Assembly: GCA_035303945.1 (NCBI GenBank)
Contig: DATGQZ010000020.1
Coordinates: 1 to 64,000 of the forward strand
DNA length: 64,000 nt
Origin: DATGMS01 sp035303945
Lineage (GTDB): Bacteria > Bacteroidota > Bacteroidia > Cytophagales > Cyclobacteriaceae
Reading direction: 5' to 3'
Shown: piece by piece, positions 1 through 8,591 of the stretch
Layout of the letters: each line of letters begins with the position of its first letter
Numbering within the stretch: the stretch's first letter is position 1
Program-made: the position numbers and the translations under genes
The notes under the pieces: model-generated
Told to the model about the DNA's origin: nothing
The model's input: the letters and a program-made list of their open reading frames with translations, nothing else
Database searches by the model: none

Positions 1-65
1 ATCTGTAAAAATTCGTTGTCGATTTCAGGGTTGTATGGTCTGTCAAGATAAAAACTACACTTCAT
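1..65 (-). CDS. Tyrosine site-specific integrase, N-terminal fragment cut by the window edge
   Basis: Reading leftwards from an ATG at 65, the frame is open to base 1 and gives 21 residues beginning MKCSFYLDRPYNPEIDNEFL. This is the recognisable first strand of the arm-binding domain found at the N-terminus of Bacteroidota phage/ICE-type tyrosine recombinases. Only the extreme N-terminus is in the window, so the catalytic R-H-R-Y residues cannot be checked. The gene points away from the tRNA remnant at 204-226, which is the usual arrangement of an integrase next to its own attachment site. The element it belongs to therefore lies to the left of the window. Two tandem copies of an 11-bp unit lie just upstream of the start and could be accessory recombinase sites. 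Confidence 0.75.
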   Translation of the reverse strand, partial: MKCSFYLDRPYNPEIDNEFLQ

Positions 66-67
66 AA

Positions 68-89
68 TGCGGACAAATTGCGGACAAAT
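68..89. repeat. Tandem 11-bp repeat upstream of the integrase
   Basis: TGCGGACAAAT occurs twice head to tail (68-78 and 79-89), immediately upstream of the integrase start. The longer word CATAATGCGGAC at 63-74 recurs at 277-288, on the other side of the tRNA remnant. Short direct repeats flanking an attachment core are typical of arm-type sites bound by tyrosine integrases. That role is inferred here. Confidence 0.5.
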
Positions 90-203
90 TTTCTTGTTTT
101 TGTTCTATATCAACTTAATTAAGACACATAAAGTTAAAAACGAAAATTCATAACTGCCTAATTATCAGATAGAAAAAATTAAGTTAGAGAAAGCTATAGA
201 AAG

Positions 204-226
204 TATTCGAATCCCGCCACCCCGAC
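204..226 (+). other. Attachment-site-like 3' tRNA-Pro remnant
   Basis: The segment reads as the T-loop (TTCGAAT), the 3' half of the T-stem (CCCGC), the 3' acceptor strand (CACCCCG) and discriminator A of a tRNA. A C1-G72 pair with A73 is the proline identity signature, so tRNA-Pro is the best guess. The sequence immediately upstream (GAAAGTA) does not pair with the T-stem and no anticodon or D arm is present. This is therefore a tRNA 3' end only, as expected at one end of an element integrated into a tRNA gene. The intact tRNA should sit at the other end of the element, outside the window. Confidence 0.65.
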
Positions 227-240
227 GAAATTGAAGAGAA

Positions 241-272
241 GCCACTGATTTTCAGTGGCTTTTTATTTTTTG
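241..272 (+). terminator. Rho-independent terminator downstream of the tRNA remnant
   Basis: A perfect 8-bp stem (GCCACTGA / TCAGTGGC, loop TTT) at 241-259 is followed by TTTTTATTTTTT. It lies 14 bases after the tRNA 3' end and is most simply the original terminator of the tRNA transcript. Confidence 0.75.
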
Positions 273-572
273 CGTACATAATGCGGACCAAGTTTCGCGT
301 GTTTAGTGGTATTCTATTTTTTATTTGCTCAAAATGATAATGTCGTACAGTATCATAAACATTATTCAGGTTCGATAAACTGCTTGTTAAGCAGACTCCT
401 CCCCTAAACAAATTCACCTGGATTTATCGCACAATATTTTTTCTTTAGTCAGTCCGAGAAACTTTCCCCTGCGCTAGTGATTTCAGTAGTGGGTTGCTAA
501 ATTGGTTCTCTCTTCTTGTAGAAGGTAGGGATCAAAGGCAGGATTACCAGATACATACAAATACGACAGCCA

Positions 573-1316
573 ATGAAAACCATGATCATCACCGGTGCCA
601 GTAGGGGAATAGGTGCTGCTACCGCCAAGCTTGCCGCTGAAAAGGGTTATGCCGTGGTAGTCAACTACCGCCGCGATCTACAAGCAGCTGAAGGCGTGGT
701 GGCCCACATCCGACAGGGGGGAGGAGAGGCAATAATGGTGCAGGCAGATATCGCTAGAGAGGAGGATGTGCTCCGGCTGTTTGAGGAGACGGATAGACAG
801 TATGGCCGTTTAGACGCATTGGTAAACAATGCCGGCATCCTGGAGCGGCAGATAAGGGTGGAGCAATTGGATGTGGAAAGACTCAGCCGGGTTTTTGCTA
901 CCAATATCATTGGGCAAATACTTTGCGCACGGGAAGCTGTGAAGCGGATGGCCTTCAAGCATGGTGGGCAAGGCGGGACCATTGTAAATGTGTCTTCCAT
1001 TGCCGCGCGGACAGGATCCCCTCATGAATATGTTGATTATGCCGCCTCAAAAGGAGCCATGGATGCCTTTACCATAGGCTTGTCCAAAGAAGTAGCAGAT
1101 GAAGGCATCAGGGTCAATGCCGTGCGGCCCGCATTTATCTATACGGATATCCACCGAGATGGCGGGGAGCCTGGCCGCGTGGATCGAATCAAGGAAAGCA
1201 TCCCGATGAAAAGGGGAGGTTTGGCAGAGGAGGTGGCGGAGGCTATTTTTTGGCTTGCGTCGGATAAGTCCTCTTACTCCACAGGAATTTTCATCGACGT
1301 GACGGGAGGGAGATAG
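573..1316 (+). CDS. SDR-family NAD(P)-dependent oxidoreductase (FabG-like)
   Basis: 247 residues, the usual length for a classical short-chain dehydrogenase/reductase. The Rossmann glycine motif TGASRGIG is at residues 7-14, NNAG at 85-88, and the catalytic tetrad can be read as N111, S142, Y156 and K160 (YAASK). The C-terminus ends with the FabG-type IDVTGG motif. Cytoplasmic; the substrate is not predictable and FabG-like proteins range from fatty-acid reductases to sugar and glucose dehydrogenases. The next gene, a small cupin, follows after 105 bp on the same strand, but the spacing does not prove co-transcription. The start at 573 fits the family because the nucleotide-binding strand begins within four residues of it. 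Confidence 0.9.
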   Translation: MKTMIITGASRGIGAATAKLAAEKGYAVVVNYRRDLQAAEGVVAHIRQGGGEAIMVQADIAREEDVLRLFEETDRQYGRLDALVNNAGILERQIRVEQLDVERLSRVFATNIIGQILCAREAVKRMAFKHGGQGGTIVNVSSIAARTGSPHEYVDYAASKGAMDAFTIGLSKEVADEGIRVNAVRPAFIYTDIHRDGGEPGRVDRIKESIPMKRGGLAEEVAEAIFWLASDKSSYSTGIFIDVTGGR

Positions 1317-1421
1317 CTTAAAAGTGAGCTCATTGTCGCCTAAAAACCAGGTATTTTTGTTTAAAATGGTTCAACGCTCAACTATTGATCGGGAATCGAC
1401 CGGCACTATCACGAGAAACAT

Positions 1422-1733
1422 ATGAACGCGCCAAACAAAATCTCTCAGGATCAGGCTATACAGCAACTGAAACAATCCGGTAAGGAATTTATACCTCTTT
1501 TTGAGAACCCATTGCTGTCAGTGGAAGTTTATCAGCCTCATGTGGTGGATAAGCAGCAGCCACATGATCGGGATGAGTTTTATCTGGTGATTTCCGGATC
1601 CGGCAAGTTCCAGTTGAATGACGAGGTGATGGATTTTAAGCCTGGCGATTTTTTGTATGTTCCCGCTTATACCGAACACCGCTTTATTGATTTTTCAGAA
1701 GATTTTACTACCTGGGTGTTTTTTGTGGGATAA
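1422..1733 (+). CDS. Small single-domain cupin protein
   Basis: 103 residues forming one cupin barrel. The metal-binding residues of cupin motif 1 are visible as H48 and E52 (PHDRDEF), followed by the G-rich turn SGSGKF. Motif 2 has PGDFLYVPAYTEHRF with H86. No signal peptide, so cytoplasmic. Such stand-alone cupins are often sugar isomerases, dioxygenase-like enzymes or ligand sensors; nothing in this protein selects among these. It may be functionally linked to the SDR gene upstream, but this is only suggested by proximity. Confidence 0.85.
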   Translation: MNAPNKISQDQAIQQLKQSGKEFIPLFENPLLSVEVYQPHVVDKQQPHDRDEFYLVISGSGKFQLNDEVMDFKPGDFLYVPAYTEHRFIDFSEDFTTWVFFVG

Positions 1734-2101
1734 TGAATACAATGGACCAAGTTTGGCTTTGGTCATGTCCTGTGGGAATAGGAATTCATTTTCCATATAA
1801 CCATGATTCCTTGAGGGTCAGTGGGCAATGGTAATTTTATTTTTATCATGTACAAAAATTGCAATCAGGCTATACTGCCAACGCAACTGATTTTTCTTGT
1901 TGCTGGGACATATTAAAGGTTTCGATGGATATAAGGGTAAGCATAATAGACAACATCGGTAGTAGCGAGATGCCTCCCATCTGTTTTAACTTATTCTCCA
2001 CGATGGATTTAGACTTTTCTTCTTTATATTGGGATTAAAATAAAGCAGGCCTTGCCCTGGCCAATGCTTTACTACGCTTAAACCCCAAATATCCAAACCT
2101 T
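1734..2101. other. Intergenic region with a possible degenerate minus-strand frame
   Basis: No clear gene. On the minus strand a frame is open from about 2034 down to a TAG at 1870-1872, with an ATG at 1980. It encodes a hydrophobic stretch (MGGISLLPMLSIMLTLIS) preceded by a charged segment. It looks like a piece of a membrane protein, has no convincing start context, and may be a gene remnant. No terminator with a U-tract follows the cupin gene. Confidence 0.3.
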
Positions 2102-5100
2102 ATGAAGGGCTTTTGCTGGATCCCGATACTCTGTTGCCTGTTGGCCTTCTCTTGTACACCTTCTCTGCCTGAAGACGTTCAATTGGCCTACGACGCACTT
2201 CCGGAGGCTTTGGACTTTAATATCCATGTTAAGCCCATTCTCTCAGACAAATGCTTTGCCTGCCATGGACCGGATCAGGCGGCCATGATGGCAGGACTTA
2301 GGCTCGACTTACCGGAGGAAGCATTCGCAGAACTTCCTGAATCTCCTGGCAAGGTCGCTATCCGCCCCGGCAAGCTGGCGCAAAGTGAAGTCTTTCATCG
2401 TATCCTTTCCCAAGATCCAGATTATCAAATGCCTTCTCCCAACTCCAACCTCAGCCTGAGCGCTAGAGAAAAGGCCATATTGATCAAGTGGATCGAACAG
2501 GGAGCAGTCTATAAAAAACATTGGGCATTTATTCCGCCTACAGATCCTGCGCCTCCCAAGGTAAAAGACCCGTCTTGGACGAGAGGACCTATTGATCAAT
2601 TTGTAAAATATCGATTAGAAGAAGCAGGCATAGTCCCCTCCGCCGAGGCAGATAAGGAAACCTTGCTTCGCAGAGTAAAAATGGACCTTACCGGGCTACC
2701 ACCCACCGTTCAGGAAATAAAAGATTTTCTAGCTGATGAAAGCCCTGAAGCGTACGAAAAAATGGTTGACCGCTTTTTGGCATCCCCACACTACGGAGAA
2801 AAGATGGCCATGCATTGGATGGATATCGCCCGCTTTGCTGATACTCATGGCTACACAGTGGATCGTTACCGCGATATGTCGCCTTATCGGGATTGGGTAA
2901 TCAAAGCTTTTAACGAAAACCTATCCTACGATCAATTTATTACCTATCAGCTAGCGGGAGATCTGCATCTTAATCCCAACAAAGAGCAGCTATTGGCGAC
3001 CGCCTTCAATCGAATCCATCCACAAAATATGGAAGGCGGCATAGTAGAGGAAGAATTTCGCGTGGAGTATGTAGTTGATCGCACCCACACGCTGGGACAG
3101 GCGTTTCTAGCCATGACCTTAGGCTGCGCCCGCTGTCATGATCATAAGTATGATCCCATCTCCCAAAAGGAATTCTTCGAACTCAGCAGCTTTTTTAATA
3201 ATGTGGATGAAGCAGGGCAGATATCCTGGGACAATGCCATGCCCGTGCCCACTATGCTGTTTACCGATGACAAGAAAGACGAGTTGCTCCGCTATCTCCA
3301 ATTCCAAAAAGAGGCAGCAGAATCCACCCTCGAGGAGCTGGCGAACGCCGAAGAAGCAGCATTTAAGCAATGGTCGGATAGAAAGGCCTATCAAGCCGAT
3401 CTTCATCGGGAATTTCCGCAAAGCCGTGTCGCTCATTTTAACTTTGATCAAAAGGAGCTGATTAACCAGCTGAACACCCGTCAGCAGGGAAAAATGGAAA
3501 GTAACGAAGCCAAAGACATGGTGCCGGAATTGAAAGATGGCTATTTGGGCCAAGCAGTAAAACTGGACGGTGATGCTTGGCTCGATTTAGCCGGTGTTGG
3601 TGTATTTTCCAAAAGTGAACCTTTTTCGATAAGTATTTGGGTCCATATCCCTAAAGCGCTTACAGACGGGGCAATTTTCCACAAGGGCTCCGGCGCGGTG
3701 CTGTTCAATTATCGGGGCTATCACCTTAGCCTGCAGGATAATAAGCTGGAACTACTGATGGCGCATACAGCTCCTTATAATGCCCTCAGAAAAGTCACGC
3801 AAGAAGGAGTTCCCCGCGAACAATGGATCAACCTGATCATGAGCTATGATGGCTCGTCGAAAGCCTCCGGTTTAAAGGTGTATTTGAACGGGGAGGAAAT
3901 GGCCACCCACACGACGCATGATAACCTTTACAAAGACATTCTCTTTGCAGGGAATAGTCAACCCGGTCTACAGATCGGAGCCGTTTGGAGAGGGAAGGGG
4001 CTAAAGGGTGCCTTGGTGGATGAAGTTAGCGTATATGACCAGCAATTGTCTCCTGTAGAGATTCTCCAGATCAGTCAGCCTGAAGCTTACCGCCAACTCT
4101 TAGCCAAAGCGCCGGAGCAGTTTTCCCCAAAGGAGAAAGCAGCGTTGAAGCATTTTTATCTTAGCAACTATTCATCTTTCTACCGCCAAAAGCTCCAGGA
4201 GGTGGTACGTCAACGGAAAATCCATGCGGATAGCGTAGAAGTGGTGCAGGAGGTGATGATCATGCAGGAGATGAAGGATCGACGGCCCACCTATGTGCTG
4301 GAAAGGGGAGAATACCATGCCCATGGGGAGGAGGTGTTTCCCAATACCCCGCAAAGTATCCTGCCTATGGCGGAGGATCTGCCCAAAAACCGCTTGGGTC
4401 TTGCCCAATGGTTAATTTCCGACGAGCATCCCCTCACCGCTAGGGTGGCGGTCAACCGATTTTGGCAAAACTTGTTTGGCCGGGGGTTGGTAGCTACTTC
4501 TGGTGACTTCGGCAACCAAGGGGAAATGCCTTCCCATCCTGAGTTGCTGGATTGGCTGGCGACACGGTTTAGAGAGTCCGGTTGGGACGTTAAAGCCTTG
4601 CAAAAAATGATGGTCATGTCCGCCACCTACCGTCAAAAAGCTTTGCCCAGAAAGGATCTGGAAGAAATAGATCCCGACAATGTGCTTTTGGCAAGAGGGC
4701 CATCGATGCGGATGAGCGCTGAGATGATCCGCGACAATGTGCTCTTTGCCAGTGGGTTGTTGGATCCTTCTATCGGAGGGCCCAGTGTGTATCCCTATCA
4801 GCCAGATGGTTTGTGGCAGGTCAACGGCGCAGTGTACCGCCAAGGGCAAGGGAGGGATCTTTACCGGCGAAGTCTGTACACGATTTGGAAACGTTCGGTA
4901 CATCATCCGGTCATGGCGGTCTTTGATGCGCCAGATAGGAGCGAGAGCGTAGGGCATAGGCAAAAAACTAATACACCTTTGCAGGCTCTAACCCTTCTGA
5001 ATGAGGCCACTTTTGTGGAAGCGGCCAAAGTGCTTGGGGAGCAAATGGCGAGATCGGAGACGCTTACCGATGCGGTACAGGAGGCCTTTCTCAAATTGAC

Positions 5101-5314
5101 AGGGCGGAAAGCCATGCCTCAAGAAATGGAAATTCTGCTTGATCTGCGGGATAATGAATATAAGAAATTTCGTACGAACCGAGAAAAGCTAAAAGGCTGG
5201 CTGGCTACAGGAGCCTATGGAATAGATGCCTCTTTGGATCCTAGTCAAGTGGCTGCCAATGCGGTGGTCGCCAGCACCATTATCAATTCAGACGCCGCCA
5301 TAACCAAGAGATAG
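2102..5314 (+). CDS. PSD1-type cytochrome lipoprotein with DUF1549, LamG and DUF1553 domains
   Basis: 1070 residues. A lipoprotein signal ends at C18 (LLAFSC). A planctomycete-type cytochrome domain (PSCyt1) follows with haem motif CFACH at residues 51-55. DUF1549 (PSCyt2) lies roughly at 155-370 and carries a second CxxCH (CARCH, about 342-346). A LamG/concanavalin-like sandwich is at about 430-640 and the DUF1553 (PSD1) domain at about 740-1020. This family is abundant in Planctomycetes and marine Bacteroidota and is almost always paired with a DUF1501 protein, as here, where the next gene starts two bases after the stop codon. Its reaction is not established; an outer-membrane or periplasmic redox role in polysaccharide use is inferred. 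Lipidation implies anchoring in the envelope. Confidence 0.9.
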   Translation: MKGFCWIPILCCLLAFSCTPSLPEDVQLAYDALPEALDFNIHVKPILSDKCFACHGPDQAAMMAGLRLDLPEEAFAELPESPGKVAIRPGKLAQSEVFHRILSQDPDYQMPSPNSNLSLSAREKAILIKWIEQGAVYKKHWAFIPPTDPAPPKVKDPSWTRGPIDQFVKYRLEEAGIVPSAEADKETLLRRVKMDLTGLPPTVQEIKDFLADESPEAYEKMVDRFLASPHYGEKMAMHWMDIARFADTHGYTVDRYRDMSPYRDWVIKAFNENLSYDQFITYQLAGDLHLNPNKEQLLATAFNRIHPQNMEGGIVEEEFRVEYVVDRTHTLGQAFLAMTLGCARCHDHKYDPISQKEFFELSSFFNNVDEAGQISWDNAMPVPTMLFTDDKKDELLRYLQFQKEAAESTLEELANAEEAAFKQWSDRKAYQADLHREFPQSRVAHFNFDQKELINQLNTRQQGKMESNEAKDMVPELKDGYLGQAVKLDGDAWLDLAGVGVFSKSEPFSISIWVHIPKALTDGAIFHKGSGAVLFNYRGYHLSLQDNKLELLMAHTAPYNALRKVTQEGVPREQWINLIMSYDGSSKASGLKVYLNGEEMATHTTHDNLYKDILFAGNSQPGLQIGAVWRGKGLKGALVDEVSVYDQQLSPVEILQISQPEAYRQLLAKAPEQFSPKEKAALKHFYLSNYSSFYRQKLQEVVRQRKIHADSVEVVQEVMIMQEMKDRRPTYVLERGEYHAHGEEVFPNTPQSILPMAEDLPKNRLGLAQWLISDEHPLTARVAVNRFWQNLFGRGLVATSGDFGNQGEMPSHPELLDWLATRFRESGWDVKALQKMMVMSATYRQKALPRKDLEEIDPDNVLLARGPSMRMSAEMIRDNVLFASGLLDPSIGGPSVYPYQPDGLWQVNGAVYRQGQGRDLYRRSLYTIWKRSVHHPVMAVFDAPDRSESVGHRQKTNTPLQALTLLNEATFVEAAKVLGEQMARSETLTDAVQEAFLKLTGRKAMPQEMEILLDLRDNEYKKFRTNREKLKGWLATGAYGIDASLDPSQVAANAVVASTIINSDAAITKR

Positions 5315-5316
5315 TC

Positions 5317-6804
5317 ATGTGTCATCATCAACCCTTTCGCTTAACCCATCCGGATCTTCAGGAGATAGAGAAAAAAATGGATAGAAGGCGCTTCCTCACT
5401 CAGGTGTCAATGGGTATCGGATCTCTGGCTTTGGGCTCTTTACTGGGTACAGAAGAGCTTTTTGCTCAACCTATAGCCTCGGAGTTGGGAGCTGCCCTTC
5501 CTGGATTGCCTCATTTTGCTCCTAAAGCGAAAAGAGTGATTTACCTCTTTCAAAGTGGCGGTCCATCGCAACTGGATTTGTTCGATTACAAGCCTAAGCT
5601 GTCCGATATGCATGGAAAGGAACTGCCTGATTCGGTAAGAGGAGGGCAGCGGCTCACCGGCATGAGTGCTGATCAAAGCAGTTTTCCCGTGGCTTCTTCT
5701 GTTTTTAACTTTAGACAATACGGAGAATCCCGTGCATGGGTGAGTGAGCTCATGCCTTATACAGCACAGTTGGTAGATGAACTTTGTTTTATCAAGTCCA
5801 TGCATACCGAGCAGATTAACCATGACCCGGCCATTACCTTTTTTCAAACGGGGCATCAGTTGCCTGGAAGACCTTCCATAGGCTCTTGGCTCAGCTATGG
5901 CTTAGGCGCTGACAACAAAAATCTACCGGCTTTCATTGTATTGGTGTCGAACAACGCCGTGCAGGATCAGCCCCTCTATGCCCGACTGTGGGGCAATGGA
6001 TTTCTCCCGTCCCAACATCAGGGGGTGCAGTTTCGCTCCGGAAAAGATCCGGTATTATACTTGGGCAACCCCGAAAATTACGATGGAGAGGACCGGCGGG
6101 AGATGTTGGATTATCTCAAAGCATTGAATGCGGTACAGCAGGATACTTATGGGGATCCTGAGATCAGTGCCCGCATCGCCCAATACGAGATGGCTTTCCG
6201 CATGCAAACCTCTGTGCCGGAAATTACCGATTTGTCAGATGAACCGGACTGGGTGTATGACATGTATGGTGAAGACAGCAGAAAGCCGGGCACCTATGCG
6301 GCCAATTGCCTGATGGCTCGCAGGCTGGTGGAGAAAGATGTGAAATTTGTGCAGCTCTATCATCAGGGTTGGGATCAGCATGGTAACCTTCCGGGAGGCA
6401 TTAAAAACCAATGCGCTAAAACCGACCGCGCAACGGCTGCTTTGGTGAAGGATCTCAAGCAAAGGGGACTTTTGGAGGATACCTTGGTAGTGTGGGGCGG
6501 GGAGTTTGGCCGGACGGTATATAGCCAGGGCACCTTGATGCCGGACAATTACGGCCGTGACCACCATCCCCGCTGTTTTACCAAATGGATGGCTGGCGCA
6601 GGGGTCAAGCCCGGTTTTACTTATGGAGAAACCGATGAGTTAGGCTATAATGTTGTCAAAGATCCTGTTCATGTGCATGATCTGCAGGCGACGCTATTGC
6701 ATTTATTTGGCATCGACCACGAACGCCTAGTCTACAAGCACCAAGGTCGGCGATTTAGACTTACAGATGTCAAAGGAGAAGTGGTAAGGGGGATATTGGG
6801 TTGA
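5317..6804 (+). CDS. DUF1501 domain protein, Tat-exported partner of the PSD1 protein
   Basis: 495 residues. A twin-arginine-type leader (MDRRRFLTQ, residues 21-29) precedes a small hydrophobic stretch. An N-terminal extension of 20 residues starting MCHHQ comes before it, so the true start may be the ATG at 5377; the earlier start is kept because it lies two bases after the upstream stop. The body has the sulfatase-superfamily-like DUF1501 pattern: LFQSGGPSQLDLFDYKP near the start, QLYHQGWDQHG in the middle, and VVWGGEFGRT with GRDHHP and HDLQATLLHLFGIDHERL near the end. Co-operonic with the DUF1549/DUF1553 gene. Catalytic function is unknown; the fold is alkaline-phosphatase-like. Confidence 0.88.
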   Translation: MCHHQPFRLTHPDLQEIEKKMDRRRFLTQVSMGIGSLALGSLLGTEELFAQPIASELGAALPGLPHFAPKAKRVIYLFQSGGPSQLDLFDYKPKLSDMHGKELPDSVRGGQRLTGMSADQSSFPVASSVFNFRQYGESRAWVSELMPYTAQLVDELCFIKSMHTEQINHDPAITFFQTGHQLPGRPSIGSWLSYGLGADNKNLPAFIVLVSNNAVQDQPLYARLWGNGFLPSQHQGVQFRSGKDPVLYLGNPENYDGEDRREMLDYLKALNAVQQDTYGDPEISARIAQYEMAFRMQTSVPEITDLSDEPDWVYDMYGEDSRKPGTYAANCLMARRLVEKDVKFVQLYHQGWDQHGNLPGGIKNQCAKTDRATAALVKDLKQRGLLEDTLVVWGGEFGRTVYSQGTLMPDNYGRDHHPRCFTKWMAGAGVKPGFTYGETDELGYNVVKDPVHVHDLQATLLHLFGIDHERLVYKHQGRRFRLTDVKGEVVRGILG

Positions 6805-7069
6805 GGTTGATGAATCACCTTGACTTCTATGGTTTTGCAGGCTGCTTTTAGCCAAATTATTCAGATGTTTTGAATGTAACACCAAGAAGTTATAAATAAG
6901 ATTTATAGGCGCTCATCTCGAATACGACAATTTAAGTGAAGGCAGGATTAATTATTGAAGCGTAAAGAATTGCAATTTTAAGCCTAATATAGAGCCCGGA
7001 ATTGTATCACATAAAAATGCCGACAACCAAGTGCCCTATAAAAAGGCGATCATCTAAGTCAGAAAATAT

Positions 7070-8254
7070 ATGAAGGAACAAAAATTTGACCGACGAAAAT
7101 TCATTCAAAGATCAGCTGCGACAGCATCGGGTTTAATGTTCATGTCATCCTTGGCGGATTCAGCCTTTGGTGCCTCAGGAGGATTATCGGGCAGCACAAT
7201 GGCGGAGGCCACTACGAGGCCCGTGTTAAATCCCATCGCACCTAGAATAAAGTTTTCCGTGATTGGGATCAATCACGGGCATATATATTCCCAGACCCAG
7301 GCAGTCCTCAATGGAGGTGGCGAATTTGTGTCTTTTTATGCCAAGGAACCTGATCTTGCGGCGGCCTTTTCGAAAAGATTTCCACAGGCTAAGCAGGTTA
7401 AAAGCGAAGAAGAAATTTTAGAAGATAAATCTATTCACTTGGTGCTCAGCGCCATCATACCTGACCAACGCGCTCCATTAGGCATCAGGGTGATGCAGCA
7501 TGGGAAGGATTATATGGCAGATAAGCCGGGGATTACCAGCCTGGAACAGCTTGAAGAAGTTCGCCGGGTACAAAAAGAGACCGGACGAATTTATTCCATC
7601 ATGTACAGCGAAAGGTTTGAAAACCGTGCTACTGTCAAGGCTGGGGAACTGGTGAAGGAAGGTGCTATTGGTAAGGTTATCCAAACAATAGGATTGGGAC
7701 CGCATCGAATGAATGTCCAGTCTCGCCCGGATTGGTTTTTTGACAAAAAAAATTTTGGCGGGATTATTACTGACATAGGATCTCACCAGTTCGATCAGTT
7801 CCTTTATTTTACAGGAAGCACAAAAGCAGATGTGATCTCTTCTCAAGTGGGAAATATTAACCATCCGCAATATCCAAAGTTTGAAGATTTTGGTGATGTG
7901 ATGTTACGGGGAGACAAGGGTGTTGGCTATATCAGGGTAGACTGGTTTACACCGGACGGACTGGCGTCATGGGGAGATGGACGCTTAACGATCCTCGGCA
8001 CCGAGGGCTATATAGAAATTCGCAAGAATATCGACGTTGCAGGTCGTGATGGCGGCAACCATCTTTTCCTGGTAAACAACAAGGAGACAAAATACATTGA
8101 TTGCAGCCAGGTGCCGCTCCCTTATGGCAGCCAGTTGGTAGATGACGTAGTCAACCGCACTGAGACTGCTATGACCCAAGAACACTGTTTTCTGGCTACT
8201 GAGCTCGCCTTGCGGGCGCAGGATCGGGCAGAAAAGATGGTTTTAAAAGCTTAG
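7070..8254 (+). CDS. Tat-exported Gfo/Idh/MocA-family oxidoreductase
   Basis: 394 residues. A twin-arginine signal (DRRKFIQRSA, residues 7-16) is followed by a hydrophobic, Ala-rich segment. The Rossmann region begins at about residue 63 (FSVIGINHGH), an atypical glycine motif. The dinucleotide-site lysine motif is DKPG rather than the usual EKP. The substrate domain includes GGIITDIGSHQFDQFLYF. The family reduces or oxidises sugars and sugar derivatives with tightly bound NAD(P); exported members are common in Bacteroidota polysaccharide loci. It follows the DUF1501 gene on the same strand after 265 bp, so it may be a separate transcription unit. Substrate unknown. Confidence 0.88.
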   Translation: MKEQKFDRRKFIQRSAATASGLMFMSSLADSAFGASGGLSGSTMAEATTRPVLNPIAPRIKFSVIGINHGHIYSQTQAVLNGGGEFVSFYAKEPDLAAAFSKRFPQAKQVKSEEEILEDKSIHLVLSAIIPDQRAPLGIRVMQHGKDYMADKPGITSLEQLEEVRRVQKETGRIYSIMYSERFENRATVKAGELVKEGAIGKVIQTIGLGPHRMNVQSRPDWFFDKKNFGGIITDIGSHQFDQFLYFTGSTKADVISSQVGNINHPQYPKFEDFGDVMLRGDKGVGYIRVDWFTPDGLASWGDGRLTILGTEGYIEIRKNIDVAGRDGGNHLFLVNNKETKYIDCSQVPLPYGSQLVDDVVNRTETAMTQEHCFLATELALRAQDRAEKMVLKA

Positions 8255-8591
8255 GTAAAGAGAGTTTATGTTGGAAAAATTGAAACATTAAGGCCATAAA
8301 ACCGCGCATCTCGTAGCCCTTAAAGTAGGCGCAGCTTTGCATCCGGTATTTATGCCGTTTTTTGAGACAAAATTACACACGTTCTATGTAAGATATAATG
8401 GTAAGATTCGAGCGTCATAAAAAGAGAATTTAAAGAGGGAAATACCTCGATTGAATATTGTTCTTCATAGTTCATTAATCGTTATCAATATTTCTTTAGT
8501 CTTCTTCCCGTTCACGTTCTGTGACCGATTCGTTTTTTATGAAAAAAGACCACCCCTATAGGAGTGGTCTTTTACTTAAATATTTCCGTTA
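8255..8591. other. Convergent intergenic region between the Gfo and SusD genes
   Basis: This separates the plus-strand oxidoreductase from the 3' end of the minus-strand SusD gene. Apart from the hairpin at 8545-8572 it shows no gene or RNA signal that I can support. Confidence 0.5.
8540..8574 (-). terminator. Terminator of the SusC/SusD operon
   Basis: A 14-bp inverted repeat (AAAGACCACYCCTA arms) spans 8545-8572. On the minus strand the single imperfect pair becomes a G-U wobble and the stem is followed by six T residues. On the plus strand the same position is a C-A mismatch. The hairpin is therefore better suited to terminating the minus-strand SusC/SusD transcript, which ends about 20 bases earlier. 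Confidence 0.8.

Larger units (their letters stand above)
66..572. other. Gene-free left-hand region
   Basis: Apart from the integrase start, the repeats, the tRNA remnant and its terminator, I see no gene here. The open frame on the minus strand between 417 and 184 crosses both the terminator and the tRNA remnant and has no protein-like features, so it is not annotated. Positions 300-572 show no recognisable promoter or RNA structure. The interval is AT-rich compared with the coding DNA to its right. Confidence 0.5.

Noticed and set aside
204..226. Complete tRNA gene
   Set aside because: Only T-loop, 3' T-stem and acceptor strand are present; upstream bases do not pair and no anticodon arm exists.
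184..417. 77-residue minus-strand open frame
   Set aside because: It runs across the tRNA remnant and its terminator and has no protein-like features.
1870..2034. Short hydrophobic frame on the minus strand
   Set aside because: No start context, no homology that I can name, and only about 55 residues; noted as a possible remnant in the intergenic entry.
4412..4963. 183-residue minus-strand frame inside the DUF1553 gene
   Set aside because: Antisense shadow of a strongly supported domain.
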